Positions 1-7,677 of a stretch of 27,123 bases of DNA are shown here, one piece after another (position 1 is the first letter of the stretch; every line of letters begins with the position of its first letter). Position numbers and translations under genes: made by a program. The stretch covers positions 1-27,123 of the forward strand of contig CAKPYV010000027.1 of assembly GCA_934203205.1 (NCBI GenBank). The letters run 5' to 3'. This stretch comes from an uncultured Anaerovibrio sp. GTDB taxonomy: Bacteria; Bacillota; Negativicutes; Selenomonadales; Selenomonadaceae. The notes beneath the pieces were generated by a model. It did not search any database and was not told where the DNA came from. It saw nothing but the letters and a program-made list of their open reading frames with translations.

Positions 1-98
1 GAGAGCTTTAGTACCGCTAGGCGAGAAAAGTAGCGAGAGCGTGCCTGAAAGGGTACTCCCATATCGCCATTAATAGTAGATAAGATGTATTCGACAAA

Positions 99-1274
99 TC
101 AGAATTTGCCTGTCTCATTGCATTTGCGAATTATATGTTTCGTTCTGTCCAAAGGAAAAGGCACATTCTCAGCAGTATAATAACCTATATCCACTACTTT
201 GGCTATAACCTGATGATTATCATATCCTGCTGGAACAAGCACATAGTCTCCCAACCCAATATCATAAGAATCTGAAATATAATGATAACTTTTTTCCCCT
301 TCATCAAATTGAACACTACAATATATATAATCTCCTCGACGTGGCTTGGGTCGCCCATACAACCTACTATCTAACATCTCCCCCATAGATTCGATAGCCG
401 AAATAAACTCTAATATATCCTGAATAAAATCAGCCCAATAAATCGGCAGTCCTCTCTTATCATATGTGCCACTAATAATGCGCTGAGGACATTTTTGAAA
501 ATCAACTGTAATCATATAATCCATATTTTCCAATGGATTCTCGATAACATCATCAGGATTACCCTCTACCTCACCAAAGAGAGCTTCCTCATCAATACTA
601 TCCAATATTCTTTCCACACTATCCTTCAAAGAATATTTGCTAGATGCAATATTATTTTCATCAAAGATCTTAACATATTCCATAATTCCTGATTCACGCT
701 CAATCAGCAATTTTTCTCTATAATGCCAAACTTCATATTGCCAATTTACCATCTCTGTAATGTTATTCGGCTTTATTTTCCTCTCTCTATGATATTCAAC
801 TGCAATTCTCTCTATCTTATCAAATCTAACTGTCCCATCAAAGACAAAAAGATCTTCCATGCCTAGAATACGACGCACCATTTGCGATAAATTAATACCA
901 TTTATCTCATAATGGGGCATAAGAGAACCACAATATTTATACTCCATACCTTGCAAATTGGTAATATTCAAAGACCAATCTCCCATATCCATAGCAAAAT
1001 CTGGTATATATTCCTGAGAAAAATATTGGGCTATTATATAGAGAATCCTTTTTGCGGCAACATGTTTAATTTTAAAAATTCTTCGTCTTAGTTTTTGCTT
1101 TGAATGCCCATTGCCAAAATTATAACCAGAAAAGTACACCCGTCCGTCTGCATTTATTGTCAGATGCTGCTCCACCTCTTTATCTGGTTGAGGAGGCAGT
1201 CCAAAGCCCATATTATTAGATACAATGCGTATTTTCTGCGGTTCTCCATGAAAAATCCTTGTTTTATCTACCAT
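99..1274 (-). CDS. hypothetical protein, orphan
   Basis: The protein has about 391 residues and I do not recognise its function. The ATG at 1274 is preferred because AGGAGG lies about 7 nt upstream; the open frame continues a few codons further to a GTG at 1289, but those codons are the ribosome binding site itself. There is no signal peptide or membrane segment. The N-terminal two thirds are mixed, with many charged and aromatic residues. The last 70 or so residues (from about YIYCSVQFDEG to the end, with GDYVLVPAG and HIIRKC) look like a small beta-rich module that I recall from the ends of other Firmicute hypothetical proteins; that is memory, not a search. The gene stands alone, transcribed from its own promoter at about 1307-1313. 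Its AT-rich codon use differs from the housekeeping genes further right, which hints at transfer. Confidence 0.75.
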   Translation of the reverse strand: MVDKTRIFHGEPQKIRIVSNNMGFGLPPQPDKEVEQHLTINADGRVYFSGYNFGNGHSKQKLRRRIFKIKHVAAKRILYIIAQYFSQEYIPDFAMDMGDWSLNITNLQGMEYKYCGSLMPHYEINGINLSQMVRRILGMEDLFVFDGTVRFDKIERIAVEYHRERKIKPNNITEMVNWQYEVWHYREKLLIERESGIMEYVKIFDENNIASSKYSLKDSVERILDSIDEEALFGEVEGNPDDVIENPLENMDYMITVDFQKCPQRIISGTYDKRGLPIYWADFIQDILEFISAIESMGEMLDSRLYGRPKPRRGDYIYCSVQFDEGEKSYHYISDSYDIGLGDYVLVPAGYDNHQVIAKVVDIGYYTAENVPFPLDRTKHIIRKCNETGKF

Positions 1275-1306
1275 GGCAATCCTCCTCACTTATAATAAGA
1301 CAAGTA

Positions 1307-1358
1307 TATTATAACCCCTATATTATTGAAATAAAATGCTTTTGCATTTTATTTCAAT
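1307..1358 (-). promoter_or_regulatory. promoter element with hairpin upstream of the orphan gene
   Basis: On the minus strand a perfect 15-bp stem with a 4-nt loop (1325-1358) runs straight into the motif ATAATATAGGGGTTATAATA (1307-1326). That motif ends in a consensus -10 hexamer, TATAAT (1308-1313), about 25-30 nt before the orphan gene's ribosome binding site. No good -35 is visible at 17 bp. The same 20-bp motif, with one mismatch and also next to a hairpin, occurs upstream of the FHA-protein operon at 24229-24248. The hairpin could be an operator-like palindrome, a terminator for upstream transcription, or part of a conserved intergenic element. Confidence 0.5.
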
Positions 1359-1370
1359 GGTGTTACCACG

Positions 1371-1395
1371 AGGGTGGAGATATTAGCTCCACCCT
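1371..1395. repeat. 9-bp inverted repeat in intergenic region
   Basis: AGGGTGGAG and CTCCACCCT are separated by 7 nt, giving a perfect 9-bp stem. It has no T-tract on either side, so it is not a simple terminator. It lies among other hairpins in the 250-bp gap between the orphan gene and the sucrose permease gene; function unknown. Confidence 0.5.
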
Positions 1396-1458
1396 GTCAT
1401 TAGCACAGTTTCCCGCCACCTATAAAGGTGAGGGACATCGGACACCTCGTTATACTAT

Positions 1459-1528
1459 AAAAATCCCTGCTGATTAGGTATATACCGTAAAGGGAGGAGG
1501 ATATATACAAAATCAACAGGGAATTTTT
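1459..1528 (-). terminator. long terminator hairpin after the sucrose permease gene
   Basis: The arms AAAAATCCCTGCTGATT (1459-1475) and AATCAACAGGGAATTTTT (1511-1528) pair with one mismatch and one bulge. Inside them GTATATA (1478-1484) pairs with TATATAC (1502-1508). On the minus strand the hairpin starts about 12 nt after the permease stop codon and ends in a T-run, which fits a rho-independent terminator. Its T-run on the other strand would make it bidirectional. The loop is unusually large and purine-rich (AGGGAGGAGG), so an additional role is possible. Confidence 0.6.
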
Positions 1529-1540
1529 AACATTATTTAA

Positions 1541-2809
1541 TTAGCTTTCCAATGGCTGGCCGCCTACATCCTGATCGTCCTTTTTCAGTATAGCAAAGGC
1601 ATAGATGCTGGCTACCATAACAATACCGGAAATTACCAGGAATGTGCTCTGATAGCCGATATCGTCATGCAATGCCCCCAATGGGGTGGAGAAGATAATC
1701 TGGCCTACCTGAGCCGCAATCTGGAAGCCTACCATATAAATGGTGGCAGACATACGGGTATCAAAATGCAAAGTGAAATAGCGGAAGATACCCAGAATAA
1801 ACAAAGCAGTTTCTGGTGCATGGAGCAGCTTAACCAGAGCAACACCGAGAGGATTGGTTACCAAGCCACAGCCGCCGATGCGGACAATCATAATCATACA
1901 GCCCAGCAGAATTACCTTGCGGACACCGATTTTTTTCATCACAACTGGTACTACACCCATCATCAGGAACTCCAGGAATACCTGTACAGAGTTCAGAACA
2001 CCATAAGCCTGCTGGCCTTCCTCTGGCGTAGCGAAGAACTGGGTAAAGAAGTGCGGGAACATCTGTTGGTCAAATACTGTGTAGAAAGTCCAGCTGATAA
2101 TAATAAAGATAATGATTTTCCATACATCAAGAATCTTGAATACACCAATGATTTCAGCAAAAGAAGGAGACTTATTGTCCTTATCACTTTCAGTTTTGCT
2201 CTCATACTTATTGCGCACAGCATCGTTCTTTTCTGGATGCACAAAGAGCAAAATCAAAAGCAATACCAGGGAAACAGTGGAACCAGTCCAGAATACCAGA
2301 TATGGATTAATGGTAAAGAGGAAGCCAGCACTCAAAGCGGAGATAGCATAACCAAAGGAGCCCCAGGCTCTAGCCTGACCATATTCAAAGCTGTAACGAC
2401 GGCTTAATCTTTCGGTTACTGCCTCAAATACCGGACAGGCGGCCAGATAAGCCACAGACAGATAAACCGCACCAATCATGGCACCTACATAGAAATTAGC
2501 CTCCAGCATAGGCACATAAACCCAGGTAAAGAATGGTGCCAACAGCACCTGACAGCCTACCTGAAAATACATCAAATATTTTTTCAGTCCTAGCTTATCC
2601 TGAATGGAGCCATAAACAAACATCAATACCAGAGCTACAGCAGAACCAAAGGAGTAAATGGTTCCTATCTGAGAACCACTAAATCCCTGAGTGCTGGTAA
2701 GCCAAATCTGAAAAAACGACCACCAGATACCCCAGCCAGCAAAGAACAGCAGAATTTCTGCTGAGCTTGCTCTATAAAAAGGATTGGCAAATGCCTTTAA
2801 CTTATCCAT
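1541..2809 (-). CDS. cscB: sucrose/H+ symporter (CscB-type, oligosaccharide:H+ symporter family)
   Basis: This 422-residue, 12-helix major facilitator protein should import sucrose unphosphorylated, driven by protons, across the cytoplasmic membrane. It follows the LacY/CscB pattern throughout: N-terminal LLFFAGWGIWWSF, QDKLGLKK after helix 2, FEYGQARAWGSFGYA containing the LacY Arg144 equivalent (R147), VRIGG with the Arg302 equivalent (R310), and KLLHAPE with the His322/Glu325 pair (H330, E333). The LacY Glu269 position is replaced, with a glutamate three residues later in QVFLE as in Escherichia coli CscB, which favours sucrose over lactose. The gene lies 18 nt downstream of the GH32 gene in one operon, with ribosome binding site GAGGGG. 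The LacI-type operator upstream of the operon implies induction by sucrose or a derived sugar. Confidence 0.9.
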   Translation of the reverse strand: MDKLKAFANPFYRASSAEILLFFAGWGIWWSFFQIWLTSTQGFSGSQIGTIYSFGSAVALVLMFVYGSIQDKLGLKKYLMYFQVGCQVLLAPFFTWVYVPMLEANFYVGAMIGAVYLSVAYLAACPVFEAVTERLSRRYSFEYGQARAWGSFGYAISALSAGFLFTINPYLVFWTGSTVSLVLLLILLFVHPEKNDAVRNKYESKTESDKDNKSPSFAEIIGVFKILDVWKIIIFIIISWTFYTVFDQQMFPHFFTQFFATPEEGQQAYGVLNSVQVFLEFLMMGVVPVVMKKIGVRKVILLGCMIMIVRIGGCGLVTNPLGVALVKLLHAPETALFILGIFRYFTLHFDTRMSATIYMVGFQIAAQVGQIIFSTPLGALHDDIGYQSTFLVISGIVMVASIYAFAILKKDDQDVGGQPLES

Positions 2810-2827
2810 AATCTTTAACCCCTCATC

Positions 2828-4201
2828 TTAATATCTGTTAGTTTCTTCTTCCAATTTATAAACAACTGCCTGACAGCTGCTGCCCATTTCTATGGTCAGT
2901 GGTGCATCCCAATAGATTCTCTCAGTAAATGTTCTTTCCCCTTCATTTACAAAGATTTCAGCAGAAGTCTTGTCCACAAAAATCTGTAATTTCAGATTGG
3001 CAAAATCTGCTACCTGAGCTGCTCTCTCGCCGTCCTTGGTATTACGCTGAATAACCAAACGGTCGCCTTCTGTATCTGCTCCAATGGTAAGATTGTGTTC
3101 TCCATCGGTGATGGTAAACAATTCTCCATCTGCTGCCTCAAAAGCCAGGTTCAACTCAGCCGTTCTTGGCAGCTCATATTCGTGACCAGTCTCCATCACA
3201 CCTGCTATAAGCTTGGCAGTTCTCAATGCTTCCAGCTCCTTAACAGGCTGCTGATACATATGACCATCCTTGATATGAAGTTCTCTAGGAATAGTCAAAG
3301 CTCCAGCCCAGCCATCCTGCTTTTCATGCATATCAGAATCCCAGGCATTCATCCAAGCCACCATAACTCTGCGGCCATCTGGAGTCAGCATGGTCTGAGT
3401 AGCATAGAAATCGTGACCATTGTCGATTTCCACAAATTCACCTCTGGAGAGAACCTTATCCTCTCCCAGCTGGCCCATAATATAACCAGTCTGGTTCAGA
3501 TTGCGGAATCTATCTCCATCTGCCTCCAACCCCTGTGGAGACATCAGCAGTACGTCCTGGCCATCCAGATGGAAGAAATCAGGACACTCCCACATATAGC
3601 CTTCTTCCTTAAGATTTTTGGCCTTGGAAAGTATGGATACCCGTTCCCAATTAATCAAATCCTTAGAAGCAAAGAGCAAAGCCCGTCCCAGTTCGTCCTC
3701 TCCCTGACTGCCCAAAACCATGTAGAAGGTATCTCCCTCTTTCCAAACCTTTGGATCACGGAAATGCTTGGTATTGTCTGCTGGTACTCTGAGAACTGGA
3801 TTGCCTTCATATTTGGTAAAATGTACCCCATCCTCGCTATAAGCCAAGTTCTGATTCTCATAGAAGGACTCATTGTCATTTGGCTCAAAATAATGATGAC
3901 CGGTGTAAATCAGCCACAGCTTACCATCATGCTCAATGGCACTGCCAGAGAAGCAGCCGCTTTCCATATCGCCAGGAACCAAAGCTGTTGGCAGAGTCTC
4001 CCAATGAATCATATCCTTGCTGCGGGCGTGTCCCCAATGCATAGGGCCCCACTCTGCTGCATATGGATAATACTGATAAAACATATGATAATAGCCCTTG
4101 AAGTAGGAAAAACCATTTGGATCATTAATCCAACCACTTTTCGGCATCAAATGATAGCCCAAACGATACCGCTGATTTGTTACCTGCATTTCTTCTTTCA
4201 C
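2828..4201 (-). CDS. cscA: GH32 sucrose hydrolase (invertase)
   Basis: The protein (457 residues) is a cytoplasmic glycoside hydrolase family 32 enzyme that should split imported sucrose, and perhaps short fructans, into glucose and fructose. All three catalytic motifs are present: WINDPNG with the nucleophile D27, FRDPKV with the transition-state stabiliser D149, and WECPDFF with the acid/base E205. The C-terminal 110 residues form the usual beta-sandwich. The frame is open upstream to an ATG at 4285, but that stretch holds the promoter and operator. The GTG at 4201, 7 nt after GGGGG and 16 residues before the conserved YHLMPKSGW, is therefore the better start. No signal peptide is present, consistent with working behind a non-PTS permease. 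It could equally be called sucrose-6-phosphate hydrolase, but the partner is CscB, not a PTS. Confidence 0.9.
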   Translation of the reverse strand: MKEEMQVTNQRYRLGYHLMPKSGWINDPNGFSYFKGYYHMFYQYYPYAAEWGPMHWGHARSKDMIHWETLPTALVPGDMESGCFSGSAIEHDGKLWLIYTGHHYFEPNDNESFYENQNLAYSEDGVHFTKYEGNPVLRVPADNTKHFRDPKVWKEGDTFYMVLGSQGEDELGRALLFASKDLINWERVSILSKAKNLKEEGYMWECPDFFHLDGQDVLLMSPQGLEADGDRFRNLNQTGYIMGQLGEDKVLSRGEFVEIDNGHDFYATQTMLTPDGRRVMVAWMNAWDSDMHEKQDGWAGALTIPRELHIKDGHMYQQPVKELEALRTAKLIAGVMETGHEYELPRTAELNLAFEAADGELFTITDGEHNLTIGADTEGDRLVIQRNTKDGERAAQVADFANLKLQIFVDKTSAEIFVNEGERTFTERIYWDAPLTIEMGSSCQAVVYKLEEETNRY

Positions 4202-4235
4202 CAAAATACCCCCATTTTTCTTCGCACTTACTATC

Positions 4236-4285
4236 TCGAACCGGTTTGATGCTTCTATAATAGCTATAAAACAATAATTTGTCAA
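4236..4285 (-). promoter_or_regulatory. sucrose operon promoter with LacI-type operator
   Basis: On the minus strand TTGACA (4280-4285) and TATTAT (4257-4262) are separated by exactly 17 bp, a near-consensus sigma-A promoter. Eight bp downstream lies TCAAACCGGTTCGA (4236-4249), a nearly perfect palindrome centred on CCGG, typical of LacI/ScrR-family operators. It covers the expected transcription start, so a bound repressor would block initiation. The repressor is most likely the LacI-type protein encoded just upstream. Confidence 0.85.
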
Positions 4286-4323
4286 TAGCTTTTTTGAGAT
4301 TTGTATAAACGATTTTTGATAAT

Positions 4324-4354
4324 AAAAAAGCGAAACCTGTCTAGCAGGTCTCGC
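4324..4354 (-). terminator. terminator of the LacI-type repressor gene
   Basis: GCGAGACCTG and CAGGTTTCGC form a 10-bp stem with one G-U type pair and a 5-nt loop, followed by TTTTTT on the minus strand. The left arm is made of the last codons and the TAG stop of the repressor gene. Repressor and sucrose genes are therefore probably separate transcripts. Confidence 0.85.
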
Positions 4355-5315
4355 CCTTCAAAAGCCTTGGCTTTAGCACCCAAGGCAGATTATCTTTTGT
4401 ACCTTTCACCTTGCTGACCACCTTCTGAGCTGCTATAGCCGCCAACTTCTCAATAGGCTGTCTTACGGCTGTTATGGGCTGAATGCCAGTCTGAGTCATC
4501 CCGGTGCCATCATAAGCCACCATTTTTATATCCCGTGGTATGCGATACCCCCTTTGAGCCGCCACCCGCATACAGCTGGCTATGGCCATATCGGAACCAA
4601 AAATACCATCAATATCCTGATATTCCTCAAACAGTTTTTCTGCTGTTGCCAAAAAATCCTCATAGGTAAAAGCATTCCAAGGCATTTCCAAAATATCCGT
4701 TGTCACGCCATGCTGCCGCATGGTTTCGTGAAACACCTTGTGGTAATCATTAGCAGGAGTATGCACCCCCTGATACCCCTCAATACCAATGACATGATGA
4801 CAATCATGCTGCAAAAAAGCCTCTGCCGCCAGCCGGCCACCTGCGCAATGGTCACAGTGAACAATGGGAATATTGTCATTGAGGTAACGGTCAAATGCCA
4901 CCACTGGCTCCTTTAAGCCCTCATAAATTGACACATCCAGAGAATGAGCCCCCATTATAATGCCATCCATGGTTTGTCTTTTTAGCATCTCAATAAATTT
5001 CCACTCTGAATTTTCCTTGTATTTGGTACAGCAAAGCATCATCTTATAGCCCAGACTGTACAGCTCTGTTTCCAAAGCCTCTGCCAGCTCAGAAAAAAAT
5101 GGATGGGAAATAGAGGGTACGATAACCCCGATAATATTCGTCCGCTGCAGGGACAAATTCCTGGCCATTTCGCTGGGAATATAATTCAGCTTTTCCACAG
5201 CTGCTTCTACCTTGAGACGGGTTTCCTCAGAAACATAGCCTTTTTTATTCAACACCAGAGATACCGTACTAGGTGCTACCCCGGCTTCCTTTGCAACATC
5301 CTTAATTCTTGCCAT
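4341..5315 (-). CDS. LacI-family transcriptional repressor of sucrose genes
   Basis: The 324-residue protein is a classic LacI/GalR regulator. An N-terminal helix-turn-helix (MARIKDVAKEAGVAPSTVS, residues 1-19) is followed by the hinge region (about 45-58, SEMARNLSLQ) and a periplasmic-binding-protein-like sugar-sensing domain starting at NIIGVIVPS. The ATG at 5315 gives the standard family N-terminus and has GGAAG upstream; a TTG five codons earlier has a poorly spaced ribosome binding site. It lies directly upstream of the GH32/CscB pair, whose promoter carries a CCGG-centred palindrome of the kind this family binds. The inferred role is a sucrose-operon repressor (CscR/ScrR type). It starts 39 nt after the PHP gene and may be co-transcribed with it. 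Confidence 0.88.
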   Translation of the reverse strand: MARIKDVAKEAGVAPSTVSLVLNKKGYVSEETRLKVEAAVEKLNYIPSEMARNLSLQRTNIIGVIVPSISHPFFSELAEALETELYSLGYKMMLCCTKYKENSEWKFIEMLKRQTMDGIIMGAHSLDVSIYEGLKEPVVAFDRYLNDNIPIVHCDHCAGGRLAAEAFLQHDCHHVIGIEGYQGVHTPANDYHKVFHETMRQHGVTTDILEMPWNAFTYEDFLATAEKLFEEYQDIDGIFGSDMAIASCMRVAAQRGYRIPRDIKMVAYDGTGMTQTGIQPITAVRQPIEKLAAIAAQKVVSKVKGTKDNLPWVLKPRLLKGETC

Positions 5316-5354
5316 ATTCTCTTCCTGCAAAATCTCCTTATATCAACAAAAACA

Positions 5355-6068
5355 CTATGCCTTGGCAATGAATTTTTTTACTTCTGCCACACTACGATTC
5401 AATACCAGCTCCTCTGGGAAGTCAATTTCCGTCAACAACTTCTGAGCTTCCTCAAAACAGCCTACCCAGGATGGATCATGGGCATCGGAATCCACAATAA
5501 TAGGAGCTTCATACTGCCGGCACAAGGACAACATTGTTCGATAATTCTCTACACAGTTCCAACGATATTCCGGCTTCAAAAAGGAGCTGTTATTAACCTC
5601 CAAAGCCACATGATATTCCTTGGCTGCCTGCACCAATCTCTCATAATTCAGTGGCGTATGGTCATCATCTGGATGAGAAACGAATTTGATCCGGGGATGC
5701 TTCATACAGCTAATGAGATTGTCTGTATTCTGCTCCCGGCCTGCATCCTTGTAACAACAGCTGTGAATGCCCACAATACCATAATCAATCTGATTGTTCA
5801 GCACCTTATCAGATATATCCAAAGTGCCATCCTGCAAAACATTGATTTCACTGCCAAATAAAATCTCTACCCCATAAAGCTTTTTGGGCACTAAACGCAA
5901 ATTGCAATAATATACCTCTCCTACCGTGCCTGGCATAGAGGGAGAATGTTCTGTAATTCCTAGCAGCTTCAAGCCCTTTTCCGCTGCTCCCTGGGCCATT
6001 TCCCTAATTGTGCCATAGGCATGTCCGCTGACAATAGTATGTGTATGCATATCCAATTCAAAATTCAT
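5355..6068 (-). CDS. PHP-domain phosphoesterase (YcdX-like)
   Basis: The 237-residue protein belongs to the PHP metallo-phosphoesterase superfamily and resembles Escherichia coli YcdX. Metal-binding motifs are all visible: DMHTHT (H8, H10) with H16 in SGHAYGT, ITEHSP, GSEIN, GIHS, SHPDDD and the C-terminal DSDAH. LEVNNSSF is also highly characteristic of the YcdX group. These proteins bind a trinuclear metal site and hydrolyse phosphate esters; the physiological substrate is not known. The ATG at 6068 is chosen because GGAGG stands 10 nt upstream and the conserved DMHTH follows at once; the upstream in-frame extension overlaps the promoter. It precedes the LacI-type gene by 39 nt, so a shared transcript is possible, but there is no evident metabolic link to sucrose. 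Confidence 0.85.
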   Translation of the reverse strand: MNFELDMHTHTIVSGHAYGTIREMAQGAAEKGLKLLGITEHSPSMPGTVGEVYYCNLRLVPKKLYGVEILFGSEINVLQDGTLDISDKVLNNQIDYGIVGIHSCCYKDAGREQNTDNLISCMKHPRIKFVSHPDDDHTPLNYERLVQAAKEYHVALEVNNSSFLKPEYRWNCVENYRTMLSLCRQYEAPIIVDSDAHDPSWVGCFEEAQKLLTEIDFPEELVLNRSVAEVKKFIAKA

Positions 6069-6113
6069 TTCCTTTGGCCTCCGTAATTTTATCTCCATTT
6101 CAATCTTGTTTCT

Positions 6114-6142
6114 ATTGTAGGCCAATTGACAAATAAAAACAA
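6114..6142 (-). promoter_or_regulatory. putative promoter of the PHP gene
   Basis: TTGTTT (6137-6142) and TACAAT (6114-6119) on the minus strand are separated by 17 bp and lie about 45 nt before the PHP start codon. The match is moderate. Confidence 0.5.
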
Positions 6143-6172
6143 GATTACATTTGTTTTTCAACCAATTTGGAC

Positions 6173-6211
6173 AAAAAAATACTGCTGTACACCACCAAGG
6201 GCATACAGCAG
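6173..6211 (-). terminator. terminator after flgE
   Basis: CTGCTGTA and TACAGCAG form an 8-bp stem with a 14-nt loop, followed on the minus strand by TATTTTTTT. It lies 18 nt after the flgE stop codon. On the other strand it is followed by ATTTTTTAT, so it could act in both directions. Confidence 0.8.
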
Positions 6212-6228
6212 ATTTTTTATTTTTTACC

Positions 6229-7677
6229 TTAACGCTTCATGTTAATCAAGGTTTCCAAAAGCTCATCGGAAACAGTAATAATCTTGGAGTTGGACTGATA
6301 ACCACGCTGGGTAACAATCATATCTGTCAGCTCACTGGCCATATCTACATTGGACATTTCCAAGGCAGATGGGGTTACAGTACAGCCCAAATCACTGATT
6401 GTGCCAGTATTGGGGGTACCAGAGTTGTTGGACTCAGTATACAGGGAATTACCAGTCTTGGTCAGACCTGCTGCATTGTTAAACTGAGCAATGGCCACCT
6501 GTGCCTCCTGCACATTCAAACCATTAGTATAAGTACCGGTAATAACACCATTGCTATCAATGGATACGGATTTCAGAGTACCTGCTGCATTGCCATCAGT
6601 ACTAGCAAAGGCTGTGTTGCTGCCTGCATACTGGGTAACACTATCAAAGGTTAAATTAACAGCCTGATTATCTCCAGCTCCATTAGTCAAGGTCAAGGTG
6701 GCAGAACCACTACCTGTTTTTAAGCCGCCATTTACATCAAACTGCAATACTGCATCTGTCATTTTAACTGTTGTTTTAGTACCGTCAGACTCGGTAATTT
6801 CCTGAGTTGCACTGCCATCAGGATTTAGTGAAACTGTCCACTGATTACCATTTGTACTATCAACCTTGGTTTTAGTCATATACACAGTAACATTATGTGC
6901 ATTGCCCAGGGAATCATAAACGGTAGCAATGGTAGTCTTTGGCTTACTGTTATTTAATTTAAAGGCACCAGAGGTTTCGGTAGTGGTGGTACCATCTGTC
7001 ATTTTCAGAGTAATAGATGCTACATCCTTACCATCATAACCACCTTTACCAACAAAAACTGTTTTAGTAGTAGCTGGGTCAACATCACCAGTGGTGCCAT
7101 CCGTATAGGTTACAGTCATAGATTTAATCATAGGTTCTGCGGCATTGAGATTATTGCTAAAAGTAGCAACCTTGGTGGCAGCAGCTGCCATGGTCTTACC
7201 AGCTGGAATACAGATTTCGCTGGGCTGACCATTGGTATTAATGGCATCGCCTGGGGTAGTAGCAGACCAGCCCTGTACTCTAAGACCATCGCTATTTACA
7301 TAATAGCCCTTATTATCGAATTTGAAGTTACCATTACGAGTATAATAGCTCAGATTGCCATCCTTGACAACAAAAAGACCATTACCAGAAAGGCACAAAT
7401 CTGTATTTACACCAGTGGACTGTACAGAGCCATCAGTAAACAGGGTGTCAATAGAGGAAGTAGCAGAACCCAAGCCAATCTGCTTTGGGTTGGTACCACC
7501 ACGATTCTCGGTAGGTGCAGAAGCACCGCTGAGAGTCTGATTCAGGGTATCACTAAAAGTTACTCGGCTGGATTTGAAGCCGGTAGTATTTACATTAGAA
7601 ATATTGTTACCTACAACATCCATACGGGTCTGGTGATTTTTCAGTCCGGAAACACCAGAATACAATGAACGCATCAT
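6229..7677 (-). CDS. flgE: flagellar hook protein FlgE
   Basis: The 482-residue protein is the structural subunit of the flagellar hook, secreted through the flagellar type III apparatus. The N-terminal rod/hook motif is clear: MRSLYSGVSGLKNHQ, then MDVVGNNISNVNTTGFK at about residues 19-35. The C-terminus carries the matching helix (SNVDMASELTDMIVTQRGYQ, then SKIITVSDELLETLINMKR). The long Thr/Gly/Ser/Asn-rich middle is the surface-exposed hook domain, and length is within the usual range. The first ATG has AAGGAGA upstream at 11-nt spacing, and this ribosome binding site can be folded into a hairpin. The gene is alone: no other flagellar gene lies in the window, whereas flgE usually sits in an flgD/flgE cluster. 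It could be a second hook gene or a relocated one. Confidence 0.93.
   Translation of the reverse strand: MMRSLYSGVSGLKNHQTRMDVVGNNISNVNTTGFKSSRVTFSDTLNQTLSGASAPTENRGGTNPKQIGLGSATSSIDTLFTDGSVQSTGVNTDLCLSGNGLFVVKDGNLSYYTRNGNFKFDNKGYYVNSDGLRVQGWSATTPGDAINTNGQPSEICIPAGKTMAAAATKVATFSNNLNAAEPMIKSMTVTYTDGTTGDVDPATTKTVFVGKGGYDGKDVASITLKMTDGTTTTETSGAFKLNNSKPKTTIATVYDSLGNAHNVTVYMTKTKVDSTNGNQWTVSLNPDGSATQEITESDGTKTTVKMTDAVLQFDVNGGLKTGSGSATLTLTNGAGDNQAVNLTFDSVTQYAGSNTAFASTDGNAAGTLKSVSIDSNGVITGTYTNGLNVQEAQVAIAQFNNAAGLTKTGNSLYTESNNSGTPNTGTISDLGCTVTPSALEMSNVDMASELTDMIVTQRGYQSNSKIITVSDELLETLINMKR

Noticed and set aside
2..73. C-terminal fragment of a plus-strand gene ending at TAA 71-73
   Set aside because: The frame is open from the window edge, but 23 codons without any recognisable motif are not enough; the left 98 bases show nothing else I can support.
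1361..1410. T-box riboswitch remnant
   Set aside because: AGGGTGGAG recalls the T-box sequence, but the full AGGGTGGNACCGCG is absent, there is no specifier stem and no aminoacyl-tRNA synthetase or amino acid gene follows.
3095..4249. Long plus-strand open frames (384, 355 and 407 codons at 3095-4249, 9204-10271 and 10280-11503)
   Set aside because: They lie wholly or almost wholly antisense to clear minus-strand genes (GH32, helicase, ABC-F), have no domain signals or ribosome binding sites, and arise because the real genes seldom use codons that give stops on the opposite strand.
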